DNA of 64,000 nucleotides from Asterias amurensis (GCF_032118995.1 NC_092651.1:6922785-6986784); one strand, 5' to 3'; positions 51,123-62,882 are shown, counted from the stretch's first letter. Numbers and translations are program-made. Notes: a model not told the origin generated them from the letters alone.

Positions 51123-54100
51123 CTTAACAAATGTACACAAATATTTAATCAGTTACCAGTTCAAAAACAGACAGTTAAATCAATAAACATTTAGTAACCA
51201 ACTTTCCAATAATCGTTTGGGCAGTTCAATGATTTTTTTAAACCACTCCACACCAGGGTTTCAAAAAGGGTTTGTGCCCGGACAGGATCTTTTTTTTCTT
51301 TCTTTTTTCAGAACAATTTGTTTCTATAAAATATCATTGTCACATTAAAACCCTGAAGACAAAGGTTGTCATAAAATACACTGGGATTTGTCCGCCTTCC
51401 AGAAAAATGTCAATTGCAAAACCTTGGTCGTTAGTCAGAGCCGATAATTGGCCTATTTGTCTTACCTCCCATTGTACCAAATATAATAATAAACAAGGGT
51501 GGCAGCCTATTAATTTGTTGTTAACGTTCTTTATAGGGCAAAATGACACTTTTATCAGGGATATATTTATAAGGGGCCAAAATCTACCCAACTATCGCGT
51601 TCAAGGCACACAAGAGGGAATCCTTACACACTAAAGGAACATTAGACAGAACAATTTAAGCCACATTAAATAAGGTGGTTTTCAAACTAATCTTGAAAGT
51701 ATCAACTCTAGAAATATTGGGGATTTGAAGATGTACATGTAAGTCATTCCAGAGTGTGGGTCCAGTATGCGAAAATGACTATTGCAACATGATTTCCTGC
51801 TCTTAGGAACATGTACAGGCCTACTAACAGACAAGTATAAGAAGATCAAAGAGATCGTATAGGAGTATATGGTTTTACAAAAGAAATATCTAGGAGCAGA
51901 ACCATGTATGCAATGAAAGAAAGCAAAAGCAATACGAGATTCACCTGGTAGCCAGTGAAGTGACCTCAGTACTGGTGTAATGTTGGGATAAAACAATATC
52001 CCACGGAAAATGGGGAGATTCGAGCTATTGTTTACAATTCAATTACTAACAAGCATCAAATTCAGCTATCCTTACCATGTATGGCAATGAGGTAACTAGT
52101 GTACGTCTATCCCCGAGGGACTTTGAGTGACCAGACGGACCTATTTCCCGAGGCTGAGGGAAATAGGTCCCTCTTCTGGTCACTCACAGGCCCAAGGGGG
52201 AATAGGCGTGCACTAGTTACCAAATTTTGCCAGTCCATACGTGTTTTATAACACACCTCTGTCTTAAATGTGAAGAAAGAAAAGAAACCTAAAACAGAAC
52301 GATTTTTTTTAGTTGCTGTTCATGGTTCTCGTCAAGAGAGGACGCTGTAACCAGTCAAAAATTAAAAGACTTGTGCCCGCTCGGGCACTAGGTCCCGCAA
52401 ATCATGCACGCTTGATCACTAGGCTACAACCAGATTACATAACAAGCAAGAGGTGAGTTATAATAAGGGAACAAAAGAGTACAGTTACTTGGTCTTGATT
52501 TGTTTTACAGATTTTCACATTTTATTACACTTTTTAACAAAAGGGCATTTATGAATGGTAATAAAAGAGTTGTGATTCGGTCTTAAACCTCCATTCATAA
52601 ATACCTCAGACAGTTTCGCTATTCCTATTGGTGGAGAGCGCCTCACGTGGGGGTGTTTAAACCTTTGATAATGACCAGTGTTTATAACCGGATGTGAGCG
52701 GATACTTCGCGCTAGTCTTGATGCAAGACGTTTCTTGTTACGGGCGATGCAGGCTTCTTGGCGAGTTGACCGCGTGTGTGTGAAAGGAAAACCAGAATGT
52801 GTTGTACCACAATGTGTTGCTACTTCCTATTGGTCGAGAGCAACGGCTGAAACAGTTGTGCCACATCACGCAATACGCGCGACACGCACAGCAATCTCCT
52901 TATAAGGAGTTGTTTACCCGAGGGCCTTACCAACTCATAGCTGGAGGGGTGGTATGTTGAAAGAAATCATTGAACAATTATAACTTTTGCATTTATTTTA
53001 TTTATTTTATGTTTTTTGACCGAAAAGGTATTTATGAATGGGAATCAAAGTGTGTTGAATCGGTTTCCAACTAGTGGTTTAAACCCGCCGAAGCCTGGTT
53101 CTTGATAATTTACCTCGACCTTGATTCCTTGATTATTAACTAGAGAATTACCTTCATTAGTTATATTGATCTGTATTAGCCCTTACCTCTTTAGCTCCTG
53201 CTTGTTTAAGCAGCTTGATGATTGGAGCAATTGTATTGCCCCTAACTATTGAGTCATCAATCAGTATGATACGCTTCCCTTTGAAGTTTTCCGTTAGAGC
53301 ACCAAACTTCTTAGCAACACCAAGTTGTCTCAAGCGAGTACTTGGCTGAATGAAAGTCCGCCCAACATAACGATTCTTGGTCAATACCTCAGTATAGGGA
53401 ATACCAGACTGCAAAAAAAGAAAAACTTGAGACTGAATTATTGTGACATGACATACACTAGGTGATTGAGCTTCCATTGTGCGTTGTTTCTTGTGCAATA
53501 ATATTTGTTTTTGCCTTTTGTAACGTTTTGATATAGGTGGTGCTTTTTGAACTTGTGCAGGCAATGTTGTTTCTTCTTTTTGCAGAGTAAACAAAGTTTT
53601 CTATGTTATCCTAACCCTAACCCTAACCCTAACCCTGCGCATGTTACATTGTTTCCAATGCCGAATTATCCCAACATATTTTGTCAAATTCTGTTAAACA
53701 CAAATTTTGTATGGATTAAATAATTTTAACTCTGTAACTAGCATGAATGAATGAATTCTAATAAAGTTCTTTTTGACCATCAAAATATGACACACTCTCT
53801 CGATCCAAGACGCTTAAAAACAGTGAATTTCTAGCTTGGAAATCAAAAACATCACAAATATAACTTTAGTAAAACTGTGGTAAATACATTTTAGTCATGT
53901 TTGCGATCCACTAATCACAACCACAACCACCTCAAGCGCAAACAAAACTAAACAACTTCCATCAACTGCCTGGCATCAGTAACTTTGAAAAAGCTGAACA
54001 TTGATCCACAAGTTTGTCAGTGGTAAAACAGAAGTGTTTTCTGATCCTCTCCTTTTTAAAAAAACCTACCATCCTTTAAGAAACACGTTGCCTTAGGTCG

Positions 54101-57100
54101 GACGAGTTGGTCTATAAAAAGCGTTAGTAACCGTTTGTTATAAAATGCATATGGTTGGAAAGATGTTAAAAAAAAAAATACAATGATCCACGAGGTAAAA
54201 GGAAAACCGTGCAATTTCGTTTTCTTTTAATGTGTGCATACATGTAGTATGAAATGTAGTGTTAACAGCTTGAGACTTACTGCTTGTGAATAGCCCAAAG
54301 CAGCTGGTGTAGCTGACTCTGGTACTGTGCTTACTATATCAGCTTCAACTGGAGCTTCTATGGCTAGTCTCTCGCCACAACGCCGCCGTACAGAATACAC
54401 CATTTGACCTGCAACAATCCAAAACAGACTATCATCCATTATTAACTCCATCACTACCTTTGACTTTCCAGTAACATAACAATTGTAATGCTTTATCAAA
54501 ACAAGTTGAAATTTTATTTACATATTGAATTTGGTTTCATACACATTTAAACAAGGATGGTAGCACGTCTGTTATACCATGGAGGAAGGAAGAGAAGGAG
54601 TTCGAACGACAAGGGACTATAAAAGTCAAACCCGTGGTACCGCGGTCATTTAACAACACCTCCTCGTAATCACACACATACCTTACACAAACAATAGGCG
54701 ACCTGCCGTGTGTGAGTTTGCGCATGCGCACTTGGTTCTTCACTGTCGTATGTAAAGGAAAAACTACCTTTTTTTGAGACGCGATAACATTTTTGGACGC
54801 TACTGGACACCTAAACGCTGAACACAATTGAATACCAACCACCCTCGTGTGCTTATACCCAAATTTTGATCCACTGCTATTGACTGAAAAGTCAATAACC
54901 TGAATCGCATATAATCAACATGCTCGTTTATCTGACGTCCCGATTTCACAAGGAACCAGTCTAACACAATCCATTGATCAACAGAGGGCGCTGTTGTTAA
55001 AATGCCTATATATGGTATCCTCCGTTTGTGAACGGACGAAATATTGTTGGTAAATGAAATGACTCTTGGAAATGTTTATGAAGGATTTTGCCAAAATAAG
55101 ACGCAAAAAGAGCGTTTGGAGGAAGATGTAAAAGATGAATTTGAGAACTATGCCCCCAAATGCAAGAAAGTTAACTTACGATATTTTTTTTTTTTTTTTT
55201 CACTTCTTCTTTTTACAAAATCATTTGGTTTCTATATGAATAAGATATGATTTTTCAATATCTTGAATAACATATGATTTATCAATATCTTATTCGTAAA
55301 AAAACTGTTCCATTGGGTTACCCACCCATAGGGAAACCTCTAGCCAATTTTTTAATTTACTTGTTTAATAAGGCTCATGACCCCTTCGATAACTTACTGG
55401 CCTTCGCGCCTTCTTTATTTTGAAACTTTTGGCCTTGGTGCCCTTTCTACTGGCCTTAGTGCCCTTCAAAATTTGCCTATATCCAAGGCCAAAGTGGCCT
55501 TGCCCTAAAAAAATTGTAATTCCAGGCCTGATTGAGTCTCGGTATTTTTGTCAAAAATTGTTAAAAAAACTTTTATGTTAAAGCTGAAGAGTTTACACTT
55601 GATTTATTTCAAACTAGTTCGAACCACGAACCCTGTGTATTCTATCATAACCAATGCTACATTTGCAAAGTAAACAGACACATACCAGGATGATCGAGTT
55701 TACAACAATAAAATTGGCAAGAGGAGTCAATAGATCTTGTCCTTGATATCCAAAATATCTTATATTTTGTTGTCCCCATTTATTTTAAGTTGTTGCAGCA
55801 ATATGAAGAGTGCAGATTGCAGATAAACTTACAACATGTCCACACAAGCTAAAGCATAAGACAAATAGTGGAGCCTGACTCTGTTGTGTATTGTGTCTGT
55901 ATCTAGACTGCATATTAGATTATGAAGATCAAAACTACTGCTGAGCCAGACTTTATTCTTTTGATGCATGTGTGTGCAAAACACAGAAGCGGCGACCGGA
56001 GTCACGTGATAAATAGAGGGTTGACAATTTGAACAAATCAAGAAAGCAACACGCAGTGTGTTGGAAAAGCATCAACTCCTTTCACATGTACTTGGAAGCA
56101 GCCATGCTTTTCCATGCACTGCATGTAAAATTGCTTGGTTTATTTACATTGTATACCCTCTATGAGTCATGTGACACTGGCTGCTGACTTATTTATTAGG
56201 GCTGAGATTTGCATGTCTTTGCTTTTCATCATGGTTCATTGTTTAAAAAGTTCTGTGGACAATTTACTTACATGCCCAGATTGTGTATTATGGAACATTC
56301 CAGGGGGCAGATTACAGAAAAACCCTACTAATTGAGATTAGCCAGAGTATAGTTTTACCTAACTCTCAACTAATTAACATAATGTGTTTACTTGATTTTA
56401 CTAAATTGAAGCTTTGTGCTGGTAAGTATTATGATCAACTAAATTAGTAACTTGTTTAATGGATTGCATGGAAATTTGTGCACATAAATTTTTTAACTGT
56501 AATGTCATTTTAAACCACAACAGTACTTCAAATCGTACCTTTAGAGATTAATTTCTGAATACGATCCAAACAAAACAAAACATCTGAAATACCTTCCAGT
56601 ATACTGTCAGGTCTGGCAAAGTAGACATATTCAAATATGCAGAAAGCTGGCGGTTGCTGTTTCTTTCTGGGTACAGTAGCCAGAGTTTTAATTCCTTGTT
56701 TAGTTATCTGGATGATTTCTCCTGGTTGAACCTCACGGTAGTACTGAGCTCCCATTGCTTGGAAACTACAAGACTCTGACGACACAATCCAACCTTCAAC
56801 ATTATTCTCCTGGTCCTTTGAATCTAAAGAAAAAAACAATCACAAAAATAAATGTACAATGTATACAGTAAACCGTTTCAAAAACTATAAAGTCCCACCA
56901 CCAACCGCAAGATTTTTCCCAAACTGACCAGGTTTCTTTGAAAAACCAACATCAAAGACTTGTATCATTTACATTGTACCTCCCCTTCGTGGAGATAGAT
57001 TGAGCCGCGAATTGCAGACCACATTGGGACCATAGTTACACAAATCAAAACCCATCAAATAACCTTTGGGAATGAGGAAGTCACCTCATGTGCATTATGG

Positions 57101-60100
57101 CTGCTTATTGGCTAACTAGAATGAAATGGGCAGGATCTGATTAAATATGCACACATTTAAGTGCAGTAGACGCTTATTTTTACAAAGACAATTTAAATGT
57201 GTGTGTAACTACATGTAATAGGCCCAGGTTTTCACATCATGGGTAGAAGTACAGTACACCTACGTAAGTATACCTCGATTGAATTTTTGTGTGTTTTAAA
57301 CTCACTCTACACATGTACGTCCGTGAAATGTTGGAATTTTAGACATCCAAAAATTAGTCGCGATATTATCGAATAGTGCAATATTTTTTTGCTGATATAT
57401 TGTGGGTTAATACTAGTACATGTAATATCGCCCAAGTACAAAGTCCTAGTAGGATTTTCCTCTGTCTTTTTGTAAATCCATAATTAAAAATCTTACCTGA
57501 AAAAAACTACTATATTACCTTGATTAACAAAATGAAACGGACAAGATCACAGCATGAAATATTATACTGGCTTGTTTGTGATGCAAACAATGTATTGTTA
57601 AATGACCTTGTTTCCGCTGCAATTAACATAAAATAAAGATCATATGAATTATTCGTAAAAACTGATGGCTACCAGGGATGAGATTCTGAAAAAAAATTAA
57701 AAAGTCTGAAATTTCATCACTGGGGGTGAATTCCCTTTTTTTTTTCAATCGCCCGCCGGGCGAGTCAACCAAAATTCTCGATTGCCTGCAGGTTTTTCAC
57801 TAGCCCGCATGTATTTATACAAACAAACAAATTTCGAAACGAAAAAACAAAACAAAAAAAAACGGAAGTGAAGCCCTTAAAATTGCGTTTTTGGAGGATT
57901 TTATCTCTTATTAATACCTTAATTTATCCCTTTTCCATCAACATCAACAACAACTTTAATGACTTCGTGGTTAGGTTGATTTGAACATGTTTTTTTAACT
58001 CCGTTTGCAACAAAATCTTTATGAATCAACGATCAGTCAACAACGCACATCGAGAAATAATTCAATTAACTTTGCCCCCCAATGCCCTCTGTTGGCAAAA
58101 GTTGTCCATGCTATTAGAACTCCTCCAAGGCTGTACATTGTGCAGTCTACAGGCATAATGCACAACGTGGGGCAATTCTTTACTCCGTTCATGAACGTGT
58201 ACTGCATTGAAGTCTAGTCAAGAAGGTCATGAATATGGAATTATAATCAGCCATCAATGGCCAATCACAGCGTGGGGAATGTTGGTCAGAATGGACTTTG
58301 GACGACGGTGTGTGTTGTGTATGTGCTGTGCATACTGCATGGACTATACATGTATAGTGGGCGACTGTGTGTGGATCTGCACCATGTGGTTTGTGCATCG
58401 TGTTTTCAATGATTATACGACAACGTGTATTCTGATGAACGATAGCAATTCAGATCCTGATTGCGGCCAAATTAAATCTAGCAATATCTAGAATTGTTAA
58501 ACTTACTATTTTACAAGCTTTAGTTAAAGTTTTATTTAGGATTTTGCCACTGAACCCTCATTTATAATGTGAACAGGAACAGATATTTGACTCGCCCGGC
58601 CGGCGGGCTAGTGAGAAAGGGTTTTGAATTGCCCGACGCTATTTTCACTGGCATTTGGCAACTGGGCGACCGCTAATTTCGAACCCACACACGTAAAGCT
58701 TAAAACAGTTTTATTTCATTTCAAAATCTTCAAAACTTATAATATTTTATTGTCAATTTAAATGTTGGAAAGTGAACTTTAGGTTCAGAACTCAATTTGC
58801 CAAAGTCAGAGATTTAAAAATAGTCGGAACTGAAAAAAAAGGACGTTTTTTCAACGTCGGAAAGTCGGAATTGTGCCAAAAGGCAGCTACATAGTTCATT
58901 CAAAACAAAGTTAATGAGAATTGTCGAGAAATAAGTGATACCCAGATTGCAACTTGGTGACATTTAACACAAATTTGTATACTATGGATAGAAAGCACCA
59001 ATAGATACTGTTCAGGTCCTCTTTGTGTGCAATCAAAATGCAGCTACATGTAACATACAAGGGTGTGGCTTCAACTGCACCATCTTGATTTGATAGGATG
59101 TTATATTTGCAAATTTTTTTAACCCATACATTTAACATCTACATGTATTAGGTATGTTGTTGCAGAACCCGCTGCCAAAGACATAGGATTCGAAACTGCC
59201 TCTAGAACTGACTCGGGAAAGTACTAGTGCTGGGCGAATAGTGAAATTTTGATATTCGGATACCGCTGGCCAACTATCTAAAATTAACCAGATATTCGAA
59301 TAGTTTTTTTCGCCGCTAGAGGGCGCTATTAAAAAAAAAAAAAAAAACTTGGTTCATTCATAAAAATAACCGGATCTAATTTAAAGATGGCGATTTGGTT
59401 TTTCTTTTGATCGTGATTGACTCTACGTGAAGGAAAACTTTCGTAATCTTTGAACAAATTACGTCAGAAATGTCACTGTTTTAAAGGAACACGTTGCCTT
59501 AGATCGGACGAGTTGGTCAAAACAAAAGCGTTTGTAACCGTTTTGTATATAATGCATATGGTTGGAAAGATGTTTTAAAAGTAGAATACAATGATCCACA
59601 CAAGTTTTCCTCGAAATTGCGTGGTTTTCCTTCTACTGTGCGAACTAACACGGTCGGCCATTTATGGGAGTCAAAATTTTGACCCCCATAAATGGCCGAC
59701 GTGTTAGTCGACGAGGTAAAAGGAAAACCACGCAATTTCGAGGCATGTTTGTGTGGATCATTGTATTCTACTTTTACAACATCTTTCTACCCATATGCAT
59801 TTTATAAAAAACGGTTACAAACGCTTTTCAAAGACCAACTCGACCGATCCAAGGCAACGTGTTCCTTTAAGTCTTCACGGAGGTGAGCATAGTTAAAACT
59901 TAATTTATGCTGTTTTATGCTTTCTTAATAGAAGTTTCATAAGGATTCAGACAAAACATTCCTATCAGTTGTCGCCCGACGTCCGCGGATATTCGGATAT
60001 TAAAAGAATATCCGGTTACTTGGTTGTAATTACAGAACTATCCGGTTTATAAATAGGTATTCGCGCCCTATGCGGATATCCGGTTAAGAAAAAAAAGGCA

Positions 60101-60863
60101 TTCGCGGTTACGAATAGGAAAACCTATTCACCATTAACCGGATATTCGAATAATTCGCCCAGGCCTACTGAGTATACAGTGCCAACACAAAGTACTGAGT
60201 ATACAGTGCCAACACAAAGTACTGAGTATACAGTGCCAACACAAAGTACTGAGTATACAGTGCCAACACAAAGTACTGAGTATACAGTGCCAACACAAAG
60301 TACTGAGTATACAGTGCCAACACAAAGTACTGAGTATACAGTGCCAACACAAAGTACTGAGTATACAGTGCCAACACAAAGCTTGATTTGCCCATTGGTG
60401 TACTGCCACTTACATGTGTTACACCAGAAATTAAGGTGTAGATAATTCTTTCTTTTTATGCAAGCACTTGTTGCCATACATAAAGCATTAGAAAGGAATC
60501 ATTTAGCATATTTAGCAACTGATTCCAACATTTGCAAAACTGCCCAAGCCTAGTAACAGAGATTTTTTTAAACAAAAATGCTGGATTAAATAAAGAGAAT
60601 GATGACATACCTGCATTATAACCAACACCCATCAATCTACCTATACATAGAGGTCTATTCCCATACGGATCTCTGACTGCATACACACTCTCACCATACA
60701 TTATGAGCAAAGAATATGACAAGAGAGTTTCTTTCATAAGCTGCTGAATTCTACCCAGCCAGTCTGGTCCATCTGTCTCTTCATTTGGAGGCGGTCTGGC
60801 AAGTAGTTGTGTAATAACCTCAGAATCAGAGCTTGTAGAAAGACCAACACCATGACGCAGAAT
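50856..60863 (-). CDS. PPAT: PPAT, amidophosphoribosyltransferase (5' incomplete, 5 exons)
   Basis: Converts PRPP and glutamine to phosphoribosylamine, the first committed step of de novo purine synthesis in the cytosol. Minus-strand exons 60863-60611, 56823-56593, 54408-54281, 53408-53187 and 51122-50856 join in consistent phases to 366 residues. They cover the end of the glutaminase domain ([31 protein letters not shown]), the middle ([19 protein letters not shown]) and the phosphoribosyltransferase domain with the PRPP loop [11 protein letters not shown]. The Fe-S ligands of the animal enzyme are kept: Cys in [26 protein letters not shown] and [11 protein letters not shown] (two). About 135 N-terminal residues with the catalytic Cys are not found up to 64000. 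Compared with the human protein, the loop before HCTACL is shorter. Confidence 0.96.
51655..51996 (-). pseudogene. CR1/L2-type LINE reverse-transcriptase C-terminal remnant
   Basis: Minus-strand frames give [17 protein letters not shown] and, after frame changes, [10 protein letters not shown] and [13 protein letters not shown] followed by [14 protein letters not shown] and a stop. This is the usual tail of CR1/L2-like LINE ORF2. Heavily decayed, in the PPAT intron upstream of the last exon. Confidence 0.75.
52091..52221. mobile_element. Foldback MITE in PPAT intron
   Basis: Arms of about 60 bp: GGTAACTAGTG / CACTAGTTACC, AGTGACCAGA / TCTGGTCACT and GGACCTATTTCCC / GGGAAATAGGTCC, with an 8-base loop. 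Confidence 0.85.
52222..52586. other. PPAT intron, no feature recognised
   Basis: Includes a TGCCCGCTCGGGCA palindrome near 52373. Otherwise AT-rich and non-coding. Confidence 0.4.
52587..53047 (+). repeat. Repeat family D, copy 2
   Basis: Reverse-orientation counterpart of 32191-32612: ATTCATAAATACCTCAG, GCTATTCCTATTGGTGGAGA, CACGTGGGGGTG, ATAATGACCAGTGTTTATAA, GTCTTGATGCAAGACG, and end AAAAGGTATTTATGAATGGG. Confidence 0.75.
53187..53408 (-). CDS. PPAT: PPAT exon with PRPP-binding loop
   Basis: Minus strand: acceptor TTTTTTGCAG|TCTGGT, donor AAAGAG|GTAAGG; 74 codons in phase 0. Encodes [38 protein letters not shown] and the PRPP loop [12 protein letters not shown], then [14 protein letters not shown]. 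Confidence 0.96.
53610..53636 (-). repeat. Interstitial telomeric repeat (TTAGGG on minus strand)
   Basis: Four and a half uninterrupted copies of CCTAAC/CCCTAA on the plus strand, about 200 bp upstream (in gene sense) of the PPAT PRPP-loop exon. Confidence 0.95.
54076..54219. mobile_element. Family B deletion derivative
   Basis: TTAAGAAACACGTTGCC through ATGATCCAC, then directly GAGGTAAAAGGAAAACC. The centre and most of the right arm are missing. Confidence 0.8.
54281..54408 (-). CDS. PPAT: PPAT exon (phosphoribosyltransferase domain start)
   Basis: Minus strand: acceptor TTGTTGCAG|GTCAAATGG, donor CAAGCA|GTAAGT. Encodes [39 protein letters not shown] and SQA; 128 bp. Confidence 0.95.
54409..55985. 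other. PPAT intron with TATA-like site and AT-rich tracts
   Basis: A TATATATGG at about 55003 lies upstream of a short plus-strand frame (55044-55250, [20 protein letters not shown]...) that runs into a poly-T tract. The frame is Glu/Lys-rich but unsupported. A 27-bp duplication with ATATGATTT and TCAATATCT lies at about 55236-55290. GGCCTTGGTGCCC-type blocks (55390-55500) suggest a degenerate TIR element. Confidence 0.4.
55985..56190. mobile_element. Imperfect foldback in PPAT intron
   Basis: GTCACGTGATAAATAGAGGG near 55993 is mirrored by CCCTCTATGAGTCATGTGAC near 56155. The outer parts also pair loosely. About 200 bp, non-coding. Confidence 0.55.
56593..56823 (-). CDS. PPAT: PPAT exon (inter-domain, first Fe-S Cys)
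   Basis: Minus strand: acceptor TTTCTTTAG|ATTC, donor GGAAG|GTATTT. Encodes [31 protein letters not shown] and [17 protein letters not shown]. The DSKDQENN segment is in the variable loop before the EGW motif. Confidence 0.95.
56824..57673. other. PPAT intron, no feature recognised
   Basis: AT-rich intronic DNA with no supported gene or repeat. Confidence 0.35.
57674..58690. mobile_element. Possible degenerate hAT-like element
   Basis: A CAGGGATGAGATTCTG start and inverted GC-rich blocks (CGCCCGCCGGGCGAGTC near 57750; GACTCGCCCGGCCGGCGGGC near 58590) suggest a decayed TIR element. Ends are not secure. Confidence 0.35.
59228..60163. mobile_element. hAT-like TIR element carrying a nested family B MITE
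   Basis: CTGGGCGAATAGTG at the left is mirrored by AATTCGCCCAG at the right. Both sides carry GATATTCGGATA / GGATATTCG blocks. A family B element sits at 59481-59870 with TTAA ends. Confidence 0.65.
59481..59870. mobile_element. Family B MITE, copy 3 (full, nested)
   Basis: TTAAAGGAACACGTTGCC to GGCAACGTGTTCCTTTAA, same orientation as copy 1. The central palindrome GGGAGTCAAAATTTTGACCC is intact. It is nested in a hAT-like element within a PPAT intron. Confidence 0.9.
60166..60381. repeat. 27-bp unit, eight tandem copies
   Basis: Exactly 216 bp of a 27-bp unit containing TACTGAGTATACAGTGCC and AACACAAAG, apparently identical in all copies. The unit length is a multiple of three, so all frames give periodic ORFs. 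It lies 230 bp downstream (gene sense) of a PPAT exon. Confidence 0.97.
60611..60863 (-). CDS. PPAT: PPAT exon encoding the end of the glutaminase domain
   Basis: Minus strand: acceptor ATTTTCAG|ATTCTGCG, donor GCAG|GTATGT. Encodes [15 protein letters not shown] to [17 protein letters not shown]; 253 bp, entering in phase 0 and leaving one base. This is the most upstream PPAT exon in the window. Confidence 0.95.
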
Positions 60864-60930
60864 CTGAAAATAACATACCAACAAAATATTGTGATTTTTA
60901 ATTAAAACCCTTTTAGTCTCTGTACTGCGT

Positions 60931-61304
60931 AAAGGGAAGGTACACGTTTGGTAATTGTCAAAGACCAGTCTTCTCACTTGGTGTATCCCATCATAAGCAT
61001 AAAATTACACGCCTGTAAAAATTTGGGCTCAATTGGTCAGCGAAGTGGCAAGAAAATGATGAAAGAAAAAACACCCTTGTTAGATGAGTTTGTGTGCTTT
61101 CAGGTAGGAATAAAAGACTTCTAGCTACAAGTCTTTTATTATTTTAGTGAGAAATTACCTCTTATTCAAAAACTATATTACTTAAGAGGGAGTCATTTCC
61201 CACAATGTTTTATACTATCAACAGCTGCCCAATGCTTGTTACCAAGTCAGTTTTTAAGTTAATATTTGTTTTAAGTAACTACCACACGTGTACCTTCCCT
61301 TTAA
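60931..61304. mobile_element. Family C-related element with distinct ends
   Basis: AAAGGGAAGGTACACGTTTG at the left is mirrored by CACACGTGTACCTTCCCTTT. The interior matches family C in reverse (TTGGTAATTGTCAAAGACCA, GAAAAAACACCCTTG, GAGGGAGTCATTTCCCACAA). It lies upstream of the first visible PPAT exon. Confidence 0.8.
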
Positions 61305-61854
61305 AACTGCCCAGCCATTTACTAACAAGGCACTTCATGGAAAGCACACTACGTTTAAACTATGGACTATGACAGTATGTACAACGCGTTTTTGTTATAA
61401 TGATTAACGTAAACAGCGATGGTGACATTGCTTACTACGCTGTTTTTCCCCACATACTATTGAAAGAAATGTAATGTATGTTAATAATAAAAACATTATA
61501 AGAAACATTCAGTAAATTTTTGATTTATTTTGATGACTTCTAGACATTGCATTAATCCAGTGACATTTCCCACTGTCTTGTGAGTAAGCAACTTTTTAGA
61601 TTTATCGGATGTTTGGGAGACTTCTCAGTTCTGAAAAGAACTGTCCTGCTTTTTAACTACTACCCAGGCGGAAGGTATACATGTAGAAAGCTGACTGGCA
61701 CTGCCACTTTAGCTTGTAGGATTAATTAACTGCATTACCGCAATGTCAATTCTTGAATTGGTCTCAATGTTTTGACAACATGTAGCTTGCTCTAATCATC
61801 GTCAGGAGACTTTCTGCCAAAATGTGCTCTAGTCATAGTCAGGAGACTTAATTA

Positions 61855-62880
61855 CCGTAATTTTCGGATTATAAACTGCCCGGTGTATAAACCTCACTTC
61901 CCAAAAATATAGAAAAAAATATTTAATTGTCAGCGCATAAACCGCCCAGGATATAAACCGCAGTCACGAGCGCACAAAGAGTGGGGCCATGCGTAAGTTG
62001 GGACCTACTACTTGCCGTCAACTCGCCGTCAACTCCTCTAATATACATTTAAAATCCTCAAAAGAGGCATAGAACTGTTAAGTACTCTAGCTAAAGGAGA
62101 ATTTTCATATGTTTTAGGTTACATTTCGGTTAAAAAATTGAGTTTCTTTTTATTAAAAAATATCTTGAAGCAGCAAAACTGTCGCCGCCATCTTGCTTTT
62201 TCACAGAGGAAATTTACAAAAAAAAACATACACCAATCTGTACATGGCAGAAGGTACCCAGAAGTAAGCAATTTGGCAGTGACACTTAGCATGTGTTTTT
62301 TCTCTGTGTGGAAGGGCAACCCGACTATATTTCTCTTGCAGCTATCCTCGTACTCACGATCTTGCCTTGCGCTCGACCCCACTACATGTATATGGTGACA
62401 CTGTTCCGAGGATGACAATTTTTTCCAATTTGCTGTTATGCAAAGTCGCTGGACTAACATCATTTTGACGTTCAAAGTGTTCATAAAAATTGACAAAAAA
62501 CGATCTTGTCGATTAGATGTATCAAATACGGAGTAGAAAAAGGACTTTTTATGACCCATTCATTTGGGAATAAAATCAAGTCATGGCCTTGTAATGGTAA
62601 AAAAGGTTGCTGGAGTCGTTCATAATCATTTCTTTTTAAAGAATTTTCAGAGTGAGTTTGGTGCGACGGTGTATGATATTTCCTGTCTGTTTTGTATTTT
62701 TGTTCTAGAAGATTTTATCAAACGATGTTTCTTTTAAAAAATGTACGCTGTTTCTTTCTTCTTCAATATTAATTGTCAGCATATGAGCCGCTCGGCGCAT
62801 AAACCCTAGGAACTTTTAAAAAGGGCCAAATATCAACCTATAAACCGCGGTCTATAATAAAATAATCCAAAAAATTACGG
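61855..62880. mobile_element. TA-flanked TIR element (Tc1/mariner-like ends)
   Basis: CCGTAATTTTCGGATTATA at the left is mirrored by ...GGATTATTTT-complement and AAAATTACGG at the right, with TA on both sides (61853-61854, 62881-62882). Subterminal TATAAACCGC / GCGGTTTATA blocks repeat inside. 1,026 bp; the 146-codon minus frame inside has no transposase motif. Confidence 0.75.
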
Positions 62881-62882
62881 TA

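Noticed and set aside
51272..51634. 120-codon plus ORF near the PPAT terminal exon
   Set aside because: No recognisable domain and no splice context; antisense frames are equally long.
53409..53594. N-terminal extension of the PPAT PRPP-loop frame
   Set aside because: It lies upstream of a TTTTTTGCAG acceptor and is replaced by the 54281-54408 exon, which matches PPAT.
55044..55250. Glu/Lys-rich 68-codon ORF behind a TATA-like site
   Set aside because: Runs into a poly-T tract, no homologue recognised, and lies in a PPAT intron; kept only as a note.
60124..60477. Several long periodic ORFs on both strands
   Set aside because: The 27-bp unit is a multiple of three, so every stop-free frame stays open; no other coding evidence.
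62119..62559. 146-codon minus ORF as a possible missing PPAT exon or transposase
   Set aside because: No glutaminase or transposase motif; it lies inside the TA-flanked element.
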